A DNA stretch of 51,118 nucleotides from Acidimicrobiales bacterium (GCA_020846295.1 JADLEF010000391.1:1-51118); one strand, 5' to 3'; shown: positions 17,284 to 26,011, counted from the first letter of the stretch. Notes: generated by a model not told the origin, from the letters alone. Numbers and translations are program-made.

Positions 17284-17347
17284 CCGGTGGCCGGCGCCGC
17301 GTCCGCGGCCCCGGCCACCACGGCACCGCGACGACAGGAGTGGACCT

Positions 17348-18736
17348 TTGAGCGTCATCGTCCGAGCCGAGCACGTGCTCACGATGGGAACAGCCGGCGA
17401 CGTGCGCGACGGCGCCGTGGCCTTCGACGGCGATCGCATCGTCGACGTCGGGCCGTGGGCCGAGGTGGCGGCGCGACGGCCCGACGCCACCGTCGTCGGC
17501 GACGAGCACGGTGTGATCACGCCGGGGTTCGTCAACTGTCACAACCACCTCTCCGAGGCGTTGATCTGCGGCATGGCCTCCGACATGACGCTGTGGGAAT
17601 GGGGCCAGCGGCTCATCGTACCGGTCGGTCTGGTGCTGGACCGTGAGCTGGCCTACCTGGGGACGCGGGTCAAGGCGGCGGAGATGCTGCTCTGCGGGGT
17701 CACCTGCGTCAACGACATGTTCTGTTATGACAACTACGGCGCCCAGGCCACGCTCGGCGTCGTGGACGCCTTGGAGGAGCTCGGCCTGCGGGCGGTGGAG
17801 AGCCTCGGCGCCGGGGACGTCGAGTTCGGCGGCACCGGACGTGCCGACCACACGGTGATGGACCTCATCTTCGCCGAGCACGAGGCGCTCGCCGACCGCT
17901 GCTCGTCGAGCCCGCTGGTGACGTTCCGCTACGGCATCGCCACCGTGCTGGCCCAGACGCCGGAGCTGTTCGCCACCGGCATCAAGCGAGCCGCCGAGGA
18001 GGGCTGGGCGGTGCACACCCACATCGCCGAGGTGCGCGAGGAGCTCACCTCGTGCCGGGTCCAGCACGGCATGAACACGTTGGAGCTCTCCCATCGCCAC
18101 GGCCTGCTCGACCTGGAGCTCATCGCGGCCCATTGCGTGTGGGTGAACGAGACCGACATCGGTCTGCTCGCCGCGCGCGACGTGAAAGTGGCCCACAACC
18201 CGGTGGCCAACAGGATCCTGGCGTCGGGGGTGTGCCCGGTGCCGCGCCTGCGCCGCGAGGGCGTCACCGTGGGCATCGGCACCGACGGCGCCGCCTCGAA
18301 CGATTCGAACAACATGCTCGAGGCGGTGAAGATGGCGGCGCTCGTCCAGAAGCTGCACCACCTCGACGCCACCCGGATGAGCGCCTCCGACGCGCTGCGC
18401 ATGGCGACCATCGACGGGGCGAGAGCGCTGGCCCTCGACCACGAGATCGGCTCGCTCGAGGTCGGCAAGAAGGCCGACATCGTCCGTTTCAGTGGGCTCG
18501 GGCCGGGCCTGGCCAACATCCATGACCCCTACGAACGGCTGGTGTACTGCGCGTCGCCGCGCGACGTCGCCGACGTCTGGGTGGACGGCGCCCAGCGCGT
18601 GGCCGACGGTGAGCTGGTCGGCGCGGACCTGCGCCGGCTGGTGCTGGACTCCAAGCCCGCCGCCGTGGAGCTGGTGACCCGGGCGGGCCTGGGCGAGCTC
18701 TCCGTGCTCGCCCGCACTGCGGAGGCGAGACCATGA
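17348..18736 (+). CDS. Amidohydrolase of the cytosine deaminase/ATZ-TRZ superfamily
   Basis: A 462-residue metal-dependent hydrolase. Metal and catalytic residues are visible: HxH at His65/His67 (FVNCHNHLSE), HTHIAE at 223-228, AAHCVW with His262, and GTDGAASNDS with Asp313. This pattern matches the MTA/SAH deaminase and TRZ/ATZ subgroup, which deaminate or dechlorinate N-heterocycles. The TTG start at 17348 follows AGGAG at 17336-17340. Cys at residue 64, between the two motif parts, is common in the subgroup. Located after an ABC importer and overlapping a COG0212 gene, it may act on the imported heterocycle. The substrate is not determined by sequence. Confidence 0.88.
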   Translation: MSVIVRAEHVLTMGTAGDVRDGAVAFDGDRIVDVGPWAEVAARRPDATVVGDEHGVITPGFVNCHNHLSEALICGMASDMTLWEWGQRLIVPVGLVLDRELAYLGTRVKAAEMLLCGVTCVNDMFCYDNYGAQATLGVVDALEELGLRAVESLGAGDVEFGGTGRADHTVMDLIFAEHEALADRCSSSPLVTFRYGIATVLAQTPELFATGIKRAAEEGWAVHTHIAEVREELTSCRVQHGMNTLELSHRHGLLDLELIAAHCVWVNETDIGLLAARDVKVAHNPVANRILASGVCPVPRLRREGVTVGIGTDGAASNDSNNMLEAVKMAALVQKLHHLDATRMSASDALRMATIDGARALALDHEIGSLEVGKKADIVRFSGLGPGLANIHDPYERLVYCASPRDVADVWVDGAQRVADGELVGADLRRLVLDSKPAAVELVTRAGLGELSVLARTAEARP

Positions 18737-19500
18737 GCCGACACGACAGGGGCGGCCGCTGGGCCGGGCGCAACCCGGACAAGGACCTGGTGCGCCACGA
18801 CGTGTGGGCCGCGCTCGACGCCAGCGGCGCAGCCGTGGGGCCGACCTGGAGCCACATCCCCGACTTCGTCGGTTCGGAGCTGGCTGCGGCGCGGCTGGCC
18901 GGGTTGCCGTTCTGGCAGGCGGCCGGCGTGGTGAAGTGCAACCCCGATCCGTCGCAGGCCCCGGTGCGGCTGCGGGCGCTGCAGGACGGCAAGCGGCTGT
19001 ACACACCGGTGCCGTACCTCAGCGACGACCTGCCGTACGTACGGCTCGACCCCGGCGAGCTGACGGCTCGGGGCATCGCCTTGGACGAGGTGGCCGACGC
19101 CGAGGGGTTCCTGCGTCACGGCACCCTGGTCCGCTTCGAGGAGATGGAGCCCCTCGACGTGTGCGTGGTCGGCTGCGTCGCGGTGACCCGCGCCGGGGGG
19201 CGCACCGGGAAGGGCGGGGGCTTCGCCGACCTGGAGCTCGGCATCTTCCGTGAGCTGGGTTGGGCCCGGCCCGACACCCCGGTGGTCACCACCGTGCACG
19301 GGGTGCAGGTGGTCGACGCCGGGCGGGTGACGATGGTCGGCCACGACAACCCCTTGCACTGGATCGTCACGCCCGAGGAGGTCATCGAGACCCGCACCAC
19401 CTACCCCATACCGAGCGGCGTGGCGTGGGAGGTGGTGCAGCCCGACCAGTTCGACGACATCCCCTTCCTCGCCGCGCTGCGAGACGAACTGGCGGGCTGA
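18733..19500 (+). CDS. COG0212 paralogue of 5-formyltetrahydrofolate cyclo-ligase
   Basis: A 255-residue protein with the cyclo-ligase fold. The nucleotide/phosphate-binding loop GGRTGKGGGFADLELG is at residues 155-170. Unlike true 5-FCL (about 190 residues) it has the paralogue's N-terminal block: VWAALD, HIPDFVGSELAAARLA, then WQAAGVVKCNPDPSQAPVR and LYTPVPYL. This long form is the COG0212 5-FCL-like family, which is usually misannotated as folate enzyme. Published comparative genomics (Pribat and colleagues, recalled from memory) linked the family to thiamin genes, with the reaction unknown. The ATG overlaps the amidohydrolase stop by 4 nt. No folate gene is adjacent. Confidence 0.88.
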   Translation: MSRHDRGGRWAGRNPDKDLVRHDVWAALDASGAAVGPTWSHIPDFVGSELAAARLAGLPFWQAAGVVKCNPDPSQAPVRLRALQDGKRLYTPVPYLSDDLPYVRLDPGELTARGIALDEVADAEGFLRHGTLVRFEEMEPLDVCVVGCVAVTRAGGRTGKGGGFADLELGIFRELGWARPDTPVVTTVHGVQVVDAGRVTMVGHDNPLHWIVTPEEVIETRTTYPIPSGVAWEVVQPDQFDDIPFLAALRDELAG

Positions 19501-19537
19501 GCACCGATCGCTCCGGACGCTCGGCATACTGGAGCGC

Positions 19538-19993
19538 ATGCAACGGCGGAACAGCACAACGACGTCGCGCCTGGCCGGCGCCCTGACGGTCGCCTGTCTC
19601 ATCACCCTTTGGGGCTGCACCGACGCAGCGGACAACGTGTCCGGCGATCAGGCCGGCGCTGCGTCTGGCGAGCGGGTCGCGACCGATGACCGGACGCCGA
19701 CCGCCGCCGAGCCGCGCACCGGGGGCGAGGCCGATGCGACCTCCGCCCAGAGCTCCGGCGACCCGTCCCAGGCCCCCCCGCTGCTGAGCACCCTGCCGGT
19801 GGACCGGGCGACACCGCTGCTCGACTACTACCGCGACGTGCTCGGAGCCGAGGATCTGCTGGCCGAGTGCTACGCGGCCGCGGGCTCCGCCGAAGGGCTC
19901 AGCTCGGTGGCCGATCTCGAGGCTGCCGAGGCCGACGCCGAGCTCAGCGCCCGCCTGGTCGTCGCCTTCGACGCCTGCGAAACGGGCGGCTGA
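19538..19993 (+). CDS. Small lipoprotein of unknown function
   Basis: A 151-residue protein with a basic N-terminus, a hydrophobic segment and a lipobox ending at Cys27 (ITLWGC). The following 60 residues are Ala/Gly/Thr/Asp-rich and probably disordered; the last 65 residues are acidic and helical, with two Cys residues (AECYAAAG and FDACETGG) that could form a disulfide outside the membrane. GGAG lies just upstream of the ATG. It comes 37 nt after the COG0212 gene on the same strand and may be the last gene of that operon. No domain recognised. Confidence 0.72.
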   Translation: MQRRNSTTTSRLAGALTVACLITLWGCTDAADNVSGDQAGAASGERVATDDRTPTAAEPRTGGEADATSAQSSGDPSQAPPLLSTLPVDRATPLLDYYRDVLGAEDLLAECYAAAGSAEGLSSVADLEAAEADAELSARLVVAFDACETGG

Positions 19994-20050
19994 GCGCCGG
20001 GGCTCCGCGCCACCCGCTCCCCTGCGGTCCTCTCCCCTCCTCTCCCGGCC

Positions 20051-20082
20051 GACGGCCGGCCCGCTGCACCGGGCCGGCCGTC
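20051..20082. terminator. Perfect 13-bp hairpin, terminator candidate
   Basis: Arms 20051-20063 and 20070-20082 are perfectly complementary with a 6-nt loop, and a short T-containing run follows. It lies 57 nt after the lipoprotein stop, so it probably ends the 14223-19993 transcript. Confidence 0.7.
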
Positions 20083-20128
20083 GTTCGCGTTTCGGCCGCG
20101 ACCGACCCGCCGCCCCATCCCGGACGCG

Positions 20129-20160
20129 GGCCTGCCCGTACCGGGTGGTACGGGCAGGCC
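20129..20160. terminator. Perfect 14-bp hairpin, terminator candidate
   Basis: Arms 20129-20142 and 20147-20160 pair perfectly around a 4-nt GGGT loop. It is the second of three consecutive stable hairpins between two convergent genes. Confidence 0.65.
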
Positions 20161-20182
20161 GGGCACGATGGACCGCTCGGTT

Positions 20183-20204
20183 CCGCCCGCCGGGTGGCGG
20201 GCGG
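20183..20204. terminator. 9-bp hairpin next to quinoprotein stop
   Basis: Arms 20183-20191 and 20196-20204 pair around the same GGGT loop as the preceding hairpin. It lies 14 nt beyond the stop codon of the minus-strand quinoprotein gene, so it probably serves that gene. Confidence 0.6.
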
Positions 20205-20217
20205 CCGGCGCCGCCGC

Positions 20218-23200
20218 TCACACGGTGAACGTGGCGCTGAAGGTCTGGGTGGTCCCGTCCGCCTTCCGCAGCATCGCCTTGACGGTGTGCGAACCACGAG
20301 CCATCCCGCTCACCCTGAACGGCAACGCCGTCGTGGTGCTGCCACCGACGAAGTCCCACGGAGCGAACAGCTCGCGATGGGTGGCCGGTGCCGTGAGCCC
20401 GCTGGTGTCGTCCAACCAGAAGTCGACCCAGACGGCCGCCGGATCGGCGTCGAGGTAGATGTACGCGTCGGTGGCCGCTCCCGCCACCCATCCCTGCAGC
20501 GGTACCGAACCACCCCGGTTGGCTGCGGTGGAGACCCGCAGCGAGCCGACGGCAGGCGCCGCCGTCGTCGTGGTGGTCGGCTGGGTCGTCGTCGTCGGCT
20601 GCGTCGTCGTCGTCGGCTGGGTCGTCGTCGTGCTCGGCGACGTGGTCGTCGTGCTCGGCGACGTGGTGGTCGTCCCGCCGGTCAGGCAGGAGGTGCCGGC
20701 GGCGACGAGGTTGAACGTCGCCGTCATGGTGGACGTGCCGCCACCGATACGAGCCCCGAGGGCGGTGATGGTGTGCTGCCCCAACGGCACGCCCGAGAGT
20801 GTCCAGCCGTTGGCGAGCGTCGTGCTACCACCGGCGAAGTCCCACGGGGCCACCAGCTCGAGGCGAACCGGCGCGCCGTCGAGCAGGAACTGCACCGACG
20901 AGAACCCGTCGTTCTCGGCGTAGACGAAGACCGTCTCGGTGCGCACCAGCGAACAGGCGGCCAGCGCCCGGGCCGCGCTGCGGTCGTTGCGGGCGGAGAC
21001 CATCACCCTCGGCCCGCTCGGCGCGGCCACGGTGGTCGACGTCGTGGACGAGCTGGTGCTCGGCGTGGTGGATGTCGTCGTCGTCGACGTCGTCGTCGGC
21101 GCCGTCGTCGACGTGGTGCTCGAGGTCGTGGTGCTCGAGGTCGTCGTGCTCGACGTCGTGGTGCTCGACGTCGTCGTGCTCGAGGTCGTCGAGGTCGTCG
21201 TCGGTGCGGTCGTCGACGTGGTGCTGGAGGTCGTCGTGCTCGACGTGGTCGTGCTCGACGTCGAGGTCGTCAGCGGGGGCGCCGAGGCCGACACGGTGAA
21301 CTGGGCCACCACCACGTTCTTCGTGCCGTCCGGCAGGGTCGCGTCCACCCGGATGCTGTGGGCACCGGGGGCGAGGCTCCCGAGGTCGAACGCGTTGGCG
21401 GCACCGACCGAGCCGCCGGCGAAGTCGTAGGGAGCGACCAGCTCCTGCTGGCGCACCGGACCGGTGCCGTTGGGGTCATCGAGGCGGAAGCGCACCGAGC
21501 TGAGCGGCTGGGCCTCGGCGAAGAAGATGAAGGCGCTGCCGCTGTTGCGCACGCTGAGCCCGTTGAGCGAGACCGACGAGCTTCGATCGGCGACGGGCGC
21601 CACCCGGAGCGTGCCGGCGATGGGGCAGGAACTGTCCGCTCCGGTGTTGCGGTAGGTGGCGTCCAGCGTGGTGTTCGCCGCCGGGGTCACCCAGGTGAAG
21701 CTGGGCGCCGCGCCGTTGCTCCACTGGTCGAGCACCCACCGCTCACCGGCGATGCACACCGCCGGTGGAGCAGCGACGGCGCTCGAATACCCGATCACCG
21801 ATTCGAAGGCGAACGGCAGCAGCTGCCGGACCCCCTGCACATCCACCGTCGCGCCGGCCGGGAGGTTCGTGCGGAGGCTCGTCGTGATCACGCGGGGCTT
21901 GAGGTCGATGGTCTTGCGGTCGACCAGCCCGTCGTTGTCGGTCACGCTGAGCGTGACCCGGAAATACTGGTCGGACGCCAGCGCATGGTCCGCCGTGTCG
22001 ATGTCGATGGTCACCGACGGCCCGGTGACGGTCTTCACCGGATGGCTGTGCTCGGCGTGCACGAGTTGCACCTCCCAGCGCATCGCGTCCGCCGGCAGCT
22101 CCTCGTCGTCGGTTGCCGTCCCGCTGACCACGATGTGCTCGCCGAAGTTGAACGCGGTGTCGGTGGGCGGCGCCGTGATCGTCGCCACCGGCGGCACACC
22201 GACCTGGATCGAGAGCGGATCGCTGGTCACGCTCTGGCTGCCCGCGGTGATCGTCAGGGTCGGCTTCTTCAGCCCGATCGCCGTGTAGATGTGCGTGGGG
22301 GCGGCCTCGGTGGAGGTGGTGACGTCACCGAAGTCCCACCGATACTGCACGGTACGGCCGAGGGGATCGGTGACGTCTGCCTCGAAGTCCACGGTGAGCG
22401 GGGCACCGCCGACCAGAGGGGTCGCCGTCACCGAGTTGAGCGTCGGCGCCGGATCCAGCGCTCCGGTGAAGCGCAGGCGGCGGATCTCGCTGGCGCCGCC
22501 GGAGTTGAAGTTGACGTAGTAGATGTGTCCGTCGGGCCCCTGGGAGATCCACACCGGAGAGCGGGGCGCCACCGATTTCAGCAGGCCCTTCGCCGTCACC
22601 GTGTTCTGGTCGTCGATGATCGCCCAGTTGATGTCGCCCCGGGCGTAGTCGCCGTAGATGTACGCGTTCCGCAGCTGGAGGGGCAGGGCCTGCGAGTTGA
22701 ACAGCTCACCCCCGGTGATCGAGGCGTTGTCGCAGCATCCGGCCGCGGCGTCATGGGCGTAGAACAGGATCGGTGCGGTGATGCCCGAAGGGCAGACCAC
22801 ACCGCTCTTGGGTTGGCCCAGCGGCCCCTCGCACACCGGCCAGCCGAAGTTGGCGCCGGCCTGACCGACGTTGAGCTCCTCGTAGGCGGTGGGGGCGTTG
22901 TTGCCCCCGACGTCACCGATGAAGTAGCGGCCACTGGGCAGGTCCCACGAAGCCCGGAACGGGTTGCGCACGCCGTACAGCCAGATCTCGTCGACGTTGG
23001 TCCCCGCCCCGTCGTGGAAGGGGTTGTTTGCGGGAACGGAGCCGTCGCGGTTGATCCGCAAGACCTTGCCGAACACGGTGGAGAGGTCCTGGCCGTTGCC
23101 GGGTGAGAACGCGTCGCCGATCGACAGGTAGAACCTGCCGTCCGGGCCGAAGTTCAGGCTGCCGCCGATGTGGTAGATCCCGAACTCGCTGGCGTTGCGC

Positions 23201-24219
23201 CCCGGGTTCAGCCAGATGACCGTACGCGACGCGGCGGTCGCCGGGCCGTCCGCGCCGAGCGTGAAGCGATCGATGTGCAACCGGCTGTCCGGCGTCGCCG
23301 AGTAGTACACGTAGAACTGCCGGGTGGTGGCGAAGTCCGGGGCGACCGCGACATCCATCGCGCCGTGCTCGCCGCCGTCGTCGACGTTGGGGATCGTGAA
23401 CAGCGTGGTCGTCGTGCCGGCCGAGGGGTCGATGAGGCCCACCGTGCCGGCCTTGCCGACGGTGAGCATCCGGCCGTCGGGCAACCACTCGGCCGACAGG
23501 CCCTGGCTGATACCGCCCGCCACCCGCTCGTCGACGAAGTCGGCAGCCGTCCAGGTGCCGCTGCCACCCGGTTGCGTCGTGGGGGTGGCCGTCGTCGGTG
23601 TGGCGGTCGTCGTGGTCGACGGGCCGCCGTCGGCCGGGTACACCGCCAGCGCGGCGAGGTTGGCGTCGCCGCCCGCCGAGCCGAGCTGGAAGCCCGTGGC
23701 GCCGGTGACCCGGAACGGCCCCAGCCGCTGCCAGTCCCCGCCGTTGGCCAATGCGACGTCCGCCACCGTCGCGCCGTTGATGGACAGGGTGTACGAGCTC
23801 GCGAAGTTGTCCTCGAACATCCACGCGTAGACGTCGTAGTCGCCGGCGGCGAGCCCGCTTACCGTCAGCCCGAGCGGCACGGTCGCCGAGCCCCAGACGA
23901 AGCAGTTGAGCAGCGCGAGCAACTCCGCCGATGCGGGCGGGTTGGCCGAGGCGACCGAGGTGCACAGTTGGAAGCCGCCGGTCTGGGTGATCGCCGTGCT
24001 CGACGACTGGGCGCTGAACGCCACACCGTCCGCCGTCGTCGCCGGCCCGTTGAGGTTCACCGCCAACACGGGGTCCGCCGCCGCGTCCGCCGTCGTCTGC
24101 AGGTTGAGCACCACCAGGGCCGCGGTCAAACAGACCGCCAAACCCATCGAGAGCCATGTCCGCACACGCGCCACGTCGCGCGGTGCTGCCTTGCGCGGGT
24201 CCGCCACCGCCGCCTCCAT
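20218..24219 (-). CDS. Secreted PQQ-type sugar dehydrogenase with PKD and repeat modules
   Basis: A 1,333-residue multidomain exported protein. Residues 22-46 form a signal sequence or anchor. Residues 50-195 resemble a malectin/carbohydrate-binding domain. Residues 225-585 form a glucose/sorbosone dehydrogenase beta-propeller (HIGGSLNFGPDGRFYLSIGD, 350-369, with the candidate catalytic His350). A PKD domain (about 595-673, YRWDFGD) and an Ig-like region (675-775) follow. Then come three related modules of about 100 residues, each with ELxAPxDFxGGS, joined by Thr/Ser linkers at 984-1066 and 1182-1222. No LPXTG or C-terminal anchor is seen. A GTG at residue 5, better spaced from GGAGG, is an alternative start. 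The likely role is oxidation of an extracellular sugar or polysaccharide end, assuming PQQ is available. Confidence 0.87.
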   Translation of the reverse strand: MEAAVADPRKAAPRDVARVRTWLSMGLAVCLTAALVVLNLQTTADAAADPVLAVNLNGPATTADGVAFSAQSSSTAITQTGGFQLCTSVASANPPASAELLALLNCFVWGSATVPLGLTVSGLAAGDYDVYAWMFEDNFASSYTLSINGATVADVALANGGDWQRLGPFRVTGATGFQLGSAGGDANLAALAVYPADGGPSTTTTATPTTATPTTQPGGSGTWTAADFVDERVAGGISQGLSAEWLPDGRMLTVGKAGTVGLIDPSAGTTTTLFTIPNVDDGGEHGAMDVAVAPDFATTRQFYVYYSATPDSRLHIDRFTLGADGPATAASRTVIWLNPGRNASEFGIYHIGGSLNFGPDGRFYLSIGDAFSPGNGQDLSTVFGKVLRINRDGSVPANNPFHDGAGTNVDEIWLYGVRNPFRASWDLPSGRYFIGDVGGNNAPTAYEELNVGQAGANFGWPVCEGPLGQPKSGVVCPSGITAPILFYAHDAAAGCCDNASITGGELFNSQALPLQLRNAYIYGDYARGDINWAIIDDQNTVTAKGLLKSVAPRSPVWISQGPDGHIYYVNFNSGGASEIRRLRFTGALDPAPTLNSVTATPLVGGAPLTVDFEADVTDPLGRTVQYRWDFGDVTTSTEAAPTHIYTAIGLKKPTLTITAGSQSVTSDPLSIQVGVPPVATITAPPTDTAFNFGEHIVVSGTATDDEELPADAMRWEVQLVHAEHSHPVKTVTGPSVTIDIDTADHALASDQYFRVTLSVTDNDGLVDRKTIDLKPRVITTSLRTNLPAGATVDVQGVRQLLPFAFESVIGYSSAVAAPPAVCIAGERWVLDQWSNGAAPSFTWVTPAANTTLDATYRNTGADSSCPIAGTLRVAPVADRSSSVSLNGLSVRNSGSAFIFFAEAQPLSSVRFRLDDPNGTGPVRQQELVAPYDFAGGSVGAANAFDLGSLAPGAHSIRVDATLPDGTKNVVVAQFTVSASAPPLTTSTSSTTTSSTTTSSTTSTTAPTTTSTTSSTTTSSTTTSSTTTSSTTTSSTTSTTAPTTTSTTTTSTTPSTSSSTTSTTVAAPSGPRVMVSARNDRSAARALAACSLVRTETVFVYAENDGFSSVQFLLDGAPVRLELVAPWDFAGGSTTLANGWTLSGVPLGQHTITALGARIGGGTSTMTATFNLVAAGTSCLTGGTTTTSPSTTTTSPSTTTTQPTTTTQPTTTTQPTTTTTAAPAVGSLRVSTAANRGGSVPLQGWVAGAATDAYIYLDADPAAVWVDFWLDDTSGLTAPATHRELFAPWDFVGGSTTTALPFRVSGMARGSHTVKAMLRKADGTTQTFSATFTV
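20554..20676. repeat. Thr/Ser/Pro linker repeat tract in quinoprotein gene
   Basis: A low-complexity GTCGTCGTC/GGCTGGGTC-type tract encodes residues 1182-1222 of the minus-strand protein, with repeats of the type TTTTQP and TTTTSPS. It joins the second and third C-terminal modules. Confidence 0.85.
21022..21270. repeat. Long Thr/Ser linker repeat tract in quinoprotein gene
   Basis: About 250 bp of GTC/GTG/GTCGTGCTC repeats encode residues 984-1066, almost only Thr and Ser with SSTTT units. The segment SSTTSTTAPTTTSTT occurs twice inside it, which points to internal duplication by slippage or recombination. Confidence 0.88.
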
Positions 24220-24344
24220 TTTCGTGGGACTCCGCCGTCCCAGAGCCCCAGGCTAGGACATGCGGTGACCAGTCGATCGCTTTCCGAGACGCATTACGTT
24301 GCAGTTCTGCGACGACCCGACCGGGCTCGACGCCTTCGCAGAGC

Positions 24345-24350
24345 GATAAT
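24345..24350 (+). promoter_or_regulatory. Candidate -10 box (GATAAT), leaderless transcript
   Basis: GATAAT ends 8 nt before the ATG at 24359, the spacing seen for leaderless actinobacterial messages, and no ribosome binding site is present. A clear -35 was not found. Position and motif only; the start site is inferred. Confidence 0.45.
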
Positions 24351-24358
24351 GAAGCGGT

Positions 24359-25972
24359 ATGACTGTTGCGCCCGGGAGCACGGACGTCTCCGCCGTGGAG
24401 CCCGGCGGGACCGCCGCGCCCTCAACTCGATCCCGAGCTCGCCGAGCCACGCTGTTGCGGGCCCTCGCCATGGCCGCCATCGCGGCCGGCGTCGTCGCCC
24501 GGGCCTGGCCCCGCTCGGCGCTGTGGCTGGACGAGGCGCAGAGCGTCGCCTTCGCCCGCCTGCCGTTGGCCGACATCCCCCATGCGTTACGCACCGACGG
24601 GGCGCCCCCGCTGTACTACCTGGCCTTGCACGGCTGGATGGCGGCCTTCGGCGAGTCGGACGCAGCGGTGCGCTCGTTGTCGGTCGTGCTCTCGATCGCC
24701 ACCGTGGGGTTGCTGTGGGCGGCGGTACGCCGACTGGCGGGCGATCAGGCCGCCTGGGCTGCCGCGGTGGCGCTGGCGGTGAACCCCTTTGCCATTCGCT
24801 ACGCGGCCGAGGGACGGATGTACGCGCTGGTCGCGTTCGAGGTGTCCCTCGGCATGCTGGTCCTGCCCGCCGCGCTCCGCCGACCGTCGCCGTGGCGTCT
24901 GGCTGCGGTCGCGACGCTGAGCGCGGCGCTGCTCTACACCCACTACTGGGCCGTCTACCTGCTGGCTGCGGTCGGCATCGTGGTGCTGTTCGGCGCGTGG
25001 CGGGACCGGCGCCGGCAGATGGGCGGCGCCTGGGCGCGCACCGCCGCTGCCCTGGCGGTGGGGGGCGTGCTGTGGCTGCCCTGGGTGCCGACGTTCCGCT
25101 TCCAGGCCGAGCACACCGCCACCCCGTGGACGGTGCCGCCCAGGGCCTGGGAGGTCTTCGACATCCCGCTGGTCCAGGCGGGAGGCCACCACCGTCCCGC
25201 CTACGTCATCGTCACCCTGTTCGCCATCGCGGTCCTCACTGCCGTCGCGCCCGAGCACCGGGGTCCGGCGTGGCTGCGCGGCGCGCTCGAGCGCCTACCG
25301 CTGCATGGGCGCTCGACCTCGGTGTCGGCGCTGGCCTTCATCGGCGGCGTCGGCGCGGTCATCGCCGTGGCCGGCGCCATGCGCAGCGGGAGCGCGCTGG
25401 CCGGGCGGTACACCTCGGTGTTCCTCCCGCTGCTGATGGCACTCGTCGCGCTCGGCCTGACCCGCGTACGACCGGTGGCGTGGACGGTCGCCGTGCTGAG
25501 CGTGATGACCGCCCTGTCGGCGGTGCTCGTCACCCGGGAGATCCGTTCGGAGCGAACGCCCGGACGCCGGATCGCCACCGTGCTCGCCACCACCGCCCGA
25601 CCGGGCGACGTCGTCGTGTTCTGCCCGGACCAGCTCGGTCCGGCCACCGTGCGGGAGCTGCGTCGACGCGACGCACCCGAGCTCCAACTCGGCACCTATC
25701 CGGACTGGTCGGATCCCGCCCGGGTGGACTGGATCGACTACACCCACCGCTACGAGTCCTCGGTGCCGTCGGCCTTCGCTATCGAGGCCGCCCGCCGGGC
25801 CGGGGAGAACCGGGTGTGGCTGGTCTGGAGCGACGGCTACCCGCCCACCCAGCGCACCTGCCGGGCGTTGCGGCGCTCCCTGCGCTCGCTGCGCGCCGGT
25901 GAGATGCAGTACGTCACCGACCGTCCCGGGTACCACCTCGATCACGGCGCCCTGTACGCCTACAACGCCTGA
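24359..25972 (+). CDS. GT39-type membrane glycosyltransferase (ArnT/PMT-like)
   Basis: A 537-residue polytopic protein with about 10-12 hydrophobic segments. The first extracytoplasmic loop has the GT-C acidic motif LWLDEAQS (around residues 55-62), where the Asp/Glu pair is catalytic in family GT39/GT83 enzymes that move a sugar from a lipid-phosphate donor to protein or lipid. GAPPLYYLALHGW and YAAEGRMYALV are further family hallmarks. The soluble C-terminal portion (about 400-537) is extracytoplasmic and unfamiliar. The substrate is unknown; the neighbouring Thr/Ser-rich secreted protein is a conceivable O-glycosylation target (inference). Confidence 0.85.
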   Translation: MTVAPGSTDVSAVEPGGTAAPSTRSRARRATLLRALAMAAIAAGVVARAWPRSALWLDEAQSVAFARLPLADIPHALRTDGAPPLYYLALHGWMAAFGESDAAVRSLSVVLSIATVGLLWAAVRRLAGDQAAWAAAVALAVNPFAIRYAAEGRMYALVAFEVSLGMLVLPAALRRPSPWRLAAVATLSAALLYTHYWAVYLLAAVGIVVLFGAWRDRRRQMGGAWARTAAALAVGGVLWLPWVPTFRFQAEHTATPWTVPPRAWEVFDIPLVQAGGHHRPAYVIVTLFAIAVLTAVAPEHRGPAWLRGALERLPLHGRSTSVSALAFIGGVGAVIAVAGAMRSGSALAGRYTSVFLPLLMALVALGLTRVRPVAWTVAVLSVMTALSAVLVTREIRSERTPGRRIATVLATTARPGDVVVFCPDQLGPATVRELRRRDAPELQLGTYPDWSDPARVDWIDYTHRYESSVPSAFAIEAARRAGENRVWLVWSDGYPPTQRTCRALRRSLRSLRAGEMQYVTDRPGYHLDHGALYAYNA

Positions 25973-26011
25973 TCGGCCCTGACCACCGCCGCGCACGGGG
26001 CCGGGCGCGGC

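Noticed and set aside
20554-21270. Repeats resembling a CRISPR array or satellite DNA
   Set aside because: There are no equal-length repeats with unique spacers; the tracts encode Thr/Ser linkers in frame.
19867-23106. Open frame of more than 1,000 codons opposite the quinoprotein gene
   Set aside because: Its product is Arg/Gly/Val-rich without domains; it exists because the opposite strand codes Thr/Ser repeats in high-GC codons. The minus-strand frame has signal, domains and motifs.
24343-24361. Divergent shared operator between quinoprotein and GT39 genes
   Set aside because: No inverted repeat was found in the 139-bp gap apart from the -10-like box.
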